Assembly (NCBI GenBank): GCA_043772905.1
Contig: JAYVFS010000239.1
Span: 12,741 to 76,740, forward strand
DNA: 64,000 nt
Origin: JAAFJT01 sp043772905
GTDB taxonomy: Bacteria > Bacteroidota > Bacteroidia > Chitinophagales > Saprospiraceae
Reading direction: 5' to 3'
Under the pieces are notes generated by a model that was not told where the DNA came from, ran no database searches, and was given only the letters and a program-made list of their open reading frames with translations. A program made the translations under genes and the position numbers. How positions within the stretch are numbered: position 1 is the stretch's first letter; each line of letters starts with the position of its first letter. Below are positions 60,670 to 64,000 of the stretch, piece by piece.

Positions 60670-61200
60670 ATGATAAAAAATCTCCTTCCATTTCTCCTTT
60701 TTCTACCTTTTATATCGGCTTGTCGCAAAACCGAGACGGGTATTGATATGACCTATCGGCGACAATTTGAGATACCTGTTGGCTTGGCAGCGGGACCGTC
60801 ACACAATTTTGTTTTGATAAATATCCCTTCTGATACAGCTGTTTTTTTTCAAATCAACAATCTGACAGCGAGCCAAATCAATGGCGTTGTGCCACGTTCG
60901 ATGAATATTAGAACGATTTTTCAAGGCGGCGGCAATACTTTTGCCAATGTTGACCATGTTGAAGTCGTCATTTTTGACCCCGACCGACCGACTGTGCCTG
61001 AAATCCCTATTTTTTATCGCTACGATGTCCCCCTCAGTACAAGCGACCGCCTCGACCTCGTGCCCGATGGTAATAATATTCAGAAATTCATCTTAGACGG
61101 TAAAAGATTCAATATCCGCATCAAACTTTTTTTCCGCGAAATCACACCTCGTTCTGTTGATGTCGAAGCCAATATTATTTTTTTAGGCAAAACGTCGTAA
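60670..61200 (+). CDS. Lipoprotein, unknown
   Basis: 176 residues with lipobox ISAC (Cys18). The mature part is a beta-sandwich by pattern (FEIPVGLAAGPSHNFVLINI, VDHVEVVIFDPDRPTVPEIP, FNIRIKLFFREITPRSVDVE). No family recognised. The end resembles stress-type fibrillin-like lipoproteins only loosely. A motif copy at 61030 reads VPLSTSD. Confidence 0.65.
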   Translation: MIKNLLPFLLFLPFISACRKTETGIDMTYRRQFEIPVGLAAGPSHNFVLINIPSDTAVFFQINNLTASQINGVVPRSMNIRTIFQGGGNTFANVDHVEVVIFDPDRPTVPEIPIFYRYDVPLSTSDRLDLVPDGNNIQKFILDGKRFNIRIKLFFREITPRSVDVEANIIFLGKTS

Positions 61201-61201
61201 T

Positions 61202-61283
<82 letters not shown>

Positions 61284-61285
61284 TT

Positions 61286-62221
61286 TCACCATTCACTAAG
61301 GTGTTTTTCGAAAAACGCTTCGACTTCTTCCTTTGTTGGTTGTGCCATTGGGCGAACAATCCGAAAACCAATAAACGGCGCATCGGCATTCCACCACTTA
61401 CTTTTAGGGATTTGAGGGTCGCGGCGATTCCAAATAGGATCGGATTTTATGCGATTGGCAATGCGTAGTTCAGCCTCTTTGTCGCTGAAACAGCCTCCTT
61501 TGAGGGTTCTTGGATGCATGTCTGTGGGAGATACTGAGGGGTCTGTGTCGGTTGTGATTTGGGCATAATCGGGGCGATATTCGTCCAAAGTCCATTCCAA
61601 CACATTGCCTAACATATCGTACAAACCCCAAGCGTTGGGCTTCAATTCGCCTACTTTGTGGTATTTGTCTTTGCTATTTTGCGAAAACCAAGCATATTCT
61701 TTCAATTTTCGAGCATCATCGCCATACGGATAAGTCGTTGTCGCATTGGCTCGGCAAGCGTATTCCCACTCGGCTTCAGTGGGCAAACGGTAGAAAATCC
61801 CTGTTTTTTGATACAACCATTTACAAAACATCAGTGCGCCGTATTGCGACATGCTGTTGGCAGGAAAGCCACCCTGTTTGCCCATGCCTAAGGTTAGGTC
61901 AATATAAGGGGGGCTTGGGCGGGTGATGCCGTCGGGTTTTGGGTCGCTGTCTTTTTCTTCATCTCTAAAATAATCGTATTGGTCATACGTGGTTTCATAG
62001 ACAGACATATAGAAAGCAGAAATATTGATTTTACGTGGCGTGTTTTCGTCTGAGTCACGTCCTTTCTCGGTTTCGGGGCTGCCCATCAAAAAACTGCCCG
62101 CAGGAATGGGGGTCATTTTTAAGGCTATATTAGTACCCGCAACGGTCTGTTCGTAAGGCTTAGAATCTGTTTGTGCTAAGACAAAAGCTGGGAAAAAGGT
62201 TATAAAAAGTAGTTTTTTCAT
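61286..62221 (-). CDS. SUMF1/formylglycine-generating-enzyme-like protein
   Basis: 311 residues from ATG 62221 (signal peptide MKKLLFITFFPAFVLAQ); an upstream in-frame start would translate a motif copy (62257-62266). The C-type-lectin-like SUMF1 fold is visible: MTPIPAGSFLMGSPETEKGR, YMSVYETTYDQYDYF, RLPTEAEWEYACRANATT, HKVGELKPNAWGLYDMLGNV, EWTLDEYRP and FIGFRIVRP. The active-site Cys pair of true formylglycine enzymes is not seen (the region reads LKGGCFSDKEAELRIANR), so it may be a relative of another function, as is often the case in Bacteroidota. Motif copy 61532 reads PSV. Confidence 0.88.
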   Translation of the reverse strand: MKKLLFITFFPAFVLAQTDSKPYEQTVAGTNIALKMTPIPAGSFLMGSPETEKGRDSDENTPRKINISAFYMSVYETTYDQYDYFRDEEKDSDPKPDGITRPSPPYIDLTLGMGKQGGFPANSMSQYGALMFCKWLYQKTGIFYRLPTEAEWEYACRANATTTYPYGDDARKLKEYAWFSQNSKDKYHKVGELKPNAWGLYDMLGNVLEWTLDEYRPDYAQITTDTDPSVSPTDMHPRTLKGGCFSDKEAELRIANRIKSDPIWNRRDPQIPKSKWWNADAPFIGFRIVRPMAQPTKEEVEAFFEKHLSEW

Positions 62222-62286
62222 AAAAAATACGCTTTTTTTGATTTTAGAATAAAATATACTGAGGGGTGGTATTGTCAAAAGAGGTC

Positions 62287-63315
62287 TCAATTTAGGAAAA
62301 AATATTTTGCAAACTGGCTGCTTTGTACCGACTTTATCTTTCCTTTTTTATTCTCTAAAATCAATAACGCTGTGTTTGGATATTTTTTAATCAATCGTTT
62401 GGCTTTTCGCATAGGCAAAATACTGCAAGCTGTTGCCAACCAATCTGCCGTTGCGCCATCAGGAGCAATAACGGTCACGTTGCGTTGATGGGTTAAACCC
62501 AAACCTGTTTTCGGATTGACGATATGAGAATACCGTTTGCCGTCGTGTTCAAAAAATTGATACATATCACCTGAAGTCGCAACTGCTTGATTTTGAATAG
62601 ATAACAAATGGGGCATCATTTTTCTATCTGAATTGGGTAGGCTAATAGCAATTTTCCAACCACCTGACTCAACCTGTCCCTGTCTTGGTTTTTTACCTGC
62701 TACCAGGTCGCCACCTGCATCAACAAGACAGTATGGAAAGCCGTTTTTTGTCAAAATATCCACCACTTCTTGAGCGGCAAATCCCTTGACAATGCCCCCA
62801 AAATCCAAAAGTACCCCCTCAGTATGAAACCTCATTCGAGGAGAATTTGCATCAATTTCAATGTTTTTAAAGCCCGTTTTTTGGAAAGCGGCTTGTAAAG
62901 TTGCGTCATCGGGCATCTGTTTGTTTTTGCGTGCCTTGCGCCAAGTTTTAACGATATGCCCAACGGTTACATCAAAAGCACCACCGCTCATTTGATTTGC
63001 TTTTTCCGAAATTTTCAATATATGATGCAAATCATTGGAAATAGGTTGCCAAATTTTAACATTATGACAAACCGTATTTATTTCACTACTATCGAGATAA
63101 TCACTAAATATTTGATTCAATATATCAACACGTAAATAGGCTTTTTCGATGATGGGCAGAAGAGTGAGTGAGTCATCTGTAAAAACAGAAATGATAAAAG
63201 GCGATCCCATTTTAGGTCGTTGGAAGGTAAACTTTGAGGTTTGGGAAAAAACAGAAAACTGTCCTATAATTAAGAAAACGAAGCTGATTTGTAAGCCTTT
63301 TAAGGTATTAGTCAT
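62287..63315 (-). CDS. apbE: FAD:protein FMN transferase
   Basis: 342 residues with a signal-like N-terminus (about 1-25). ApbE attaches FMN to a Thr or Ser of flavoproteins outside the cytoplasm, for instance NqrB, NqrC and RnfG. Family marks: MGSPFIISVFTDDS, AFDVTVGHIVKTW, VLLDFGGIVKGFAAQEVVDI, CLVDAGGDLVAGKKP, the FAD/Mg region RYSHIVNPKTGLGL and VTVIAPDGATADWLATAC. The catalytic Asp/His region looks complete. The motif copy 62815 reads HTEGVLLDFGG, directly before the conserved block. It is 65 bases upstream of the SUMF1-like gene and probably co-transcribed. Confidence 0.93.
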   Translation of the reverse strand: MTNTLKGLQISFVFLIIGQFSVFSQTSKFTFQRPKMGSPFIISVFTDDSLTLLPIIEKAYLRVDILNQIFSDYLDSSEINTVCHNVKIWQPISNDLHHILKISEKANQMSGGAFDVTVGHIVKTWRKARKNKQMPDDATLQAAFQKTGFKNIEIDANSPRMRFHTEGVLLDFGGIVKGFAAQEVVDILTKNGFPYCLVDAGGDLVAGKKPRQGQVESGGWKIAISLPNSDRKMMPHLLSIQNQAVATSGDMYQFFEHDGKRYSHIVNPKTGLGLTHQRNVTVIAPDGATADWLATACSILPMRKAKRLIKKYPNTALLILENKKGKIKSVQSSQFAKYFFLN

Positions 63316-63359
63316 ACTTTTTTAGTTCAAAAGAAATAAGAAAACAATGTGTTAAAGTG

Positions 63360-63367
63360 CAAAATTA
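63360..63367 (-). promoter_or_regulatory. -7 element TAATTTTG upstream of apbE
   Basis: The minus strand reads TAATTTTG followed by CAC, 45 bases before the apbE start. Confidence 0.55.
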
Positions 63368-63603
63368 CACATTCGCCAAAAGAAATAAATTGTTATCAAA
63401 ATTCATTTCGCTATAAATTTATTTTGAGATTTAGAAAATTTAAATTTGTTTTCTATACCAAACATATAATGAACAAGGCTATATTTTTTGTATTTTCGGT
63501 GTCACTTATTTTTTAATCATTGACACATTAATAAAGCGGATTACGGGCTTTATTGTGTTCTAATCATAACGGATTTTCAATTTATGACTAAAAATTTACG
63601 CAC

Positions 63604-64000
63604 ATGAAAGTTGAATCTTTTTTCTCTTCTGACACAATTGTATTAGAAAGTAAATTAATTGACTTGTTTAATAACGGCTTTCGTCCCACTCTTGGGTTCG
63701 TTTTCTGTTCTCCTATCCAAGATTTCAAAGAAATTGGCTGTATTTTCGACCGTTTTGATGTTGATTTACTGGGCTGCACGACAGCAGGAGAGATTATGAA
63801 CGATACTTTACACGAGTCGTCTATTTCTGTCTTGCTTATGGATATGAAGCGAGAAAACTTTAAACCTATTTTTGTTAACAATACTGAGGGGGTCATTCAA
63901 ACAGGGCAAACGATCCGGAATTTTGCAGATTCAGCTTTTCAAAACCCCGCCATCATCACTTGTTCGGGTGGTGTTTTGAATGACGGTGAACAAATTGTTG
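63604..64000 (+). CDS. FIST-domain sensor protein, N-terminal part
   Basis: At least 132 residues; the gene runs out of the window. The N-terminal FIST domain is seen: NGFRPTLGFVFCSPIQDFKE, DVDLLGCTTAGEIMNDTLHE, SSISVLLMDMKRENFKPIFV and PAIITCSGGVLNDGEQIV. FIST domains sense small ligands, possibly amino acids, and are often linked to signalling modules. The downstream part (FIST_C or histidine kinase) is not visible. The motif copy 63882 reads NTEGVIQT. Confidence 0.85.
   Translation, partial: MKVESFFSSDTIVLESKLIDLFNNGFRPTLGFVFCSPIQDFKEIGCIFDRFDVDLLGCTTAGEIMNDTLHESSISVLLMDMKRENFKPIFVNNTEGVIQTGQTIRNFADSAFQNPAIITCSGGVLNDGEQIV

Overview
The window looks like a chromosome segment of a member of the Bacteroidota. 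Supporting signs are low GC, many lipoproteins with a lipobox Cys, outer-membrane proteins linked to the type IX secretion system (PorE-like and PorG-like proteins, and a cargo with a C-terminal sorting domain), Bacteroidota-only domains of unknown function (DUF2452, DUF4230, DUF4159, DUF6089), and repeated TAnnTTTG promoter elements about 20-60 bases upstream of start codons. I do not name a genus. No rRNA, tRNA, CRISPR array or prophage was seen.

Layout. 0-5.5 kb: DUF547 lipoprotein, FMN-binding glutamate synthase-like protein, aroA, AlkD-like repair protein, DUF2452 protein. 5.8-8.8 kb: a TolC/HlyD efflux pair with no inner-membrane pump beside it. 8.9-11 kb: small accessory genes, including a Cys-containing lipoprotein and an XRE regulator. 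11.2-18.8 kb: parC, then thrB/thrC carrying a cluster of six parS-like 16-mers, then coaX with an outer-membrane protein. 19.4-22 kb: an unknown gene, a PaiB-like protein, a HigBA toxin-antitoxin pair and a decayed gene. 22-34 kb: uvrA, a TPR lipoprotein, OmpA protein, sensor kinase, an M16 protein without catalytic residues, YkgJ, M48 protease. 34-46.9 kb: PorG-like barrel, a 31-residue membrane protein, flavin reductase, M20 hydrolase, clpX, rlmB, a flippase-like protein, an ABC exporter, rmuC. 47-54 kb: lipoproteins, an amidase-like protein, DUF2807, DUF4230, DUF4159, rsmE, PorE-like. 54.2-57.8 kb: a mobile/addiction island with an IS701-like element (18-bp inverted repeats, 4-bp target duplication), two broken PIN-domain genes, a 158-bp MITE-like element and a RelE/ParE pair. 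57.8-64 kb: a secreted M43-like protein whose zinc site is destroyed, a glycosyltransferase, a lipoprotein, a SUMF1-like protein, apbE and the start of a FIST protein.

The most striking feature crosses all of these regions. The 10-mer TACTGAGGGG (reverse complement CCCCTCAGTA) occurs 53 times exactly, about once per 1.2 kb, where chance predicts about 0.1. Eight near-copies also occur, five of them TACAGAGGGG. Copies lie on both strands, inside genes (41) and between them (12), and in every reading frame except the one that would create a stop codon. In conserved proteins they arise by substitution, not insertion. Two copies face each other as an inverted pair between convergent genes. This resembles DNA uptake sequences or other highly iterated genome-wide motifs, and I know of no described motif of this sequence. 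A second layer of structure is a set of gene-end hairpins (17-48 bp arms) and a recurring Bacteroidota-type intergenic palindrome.
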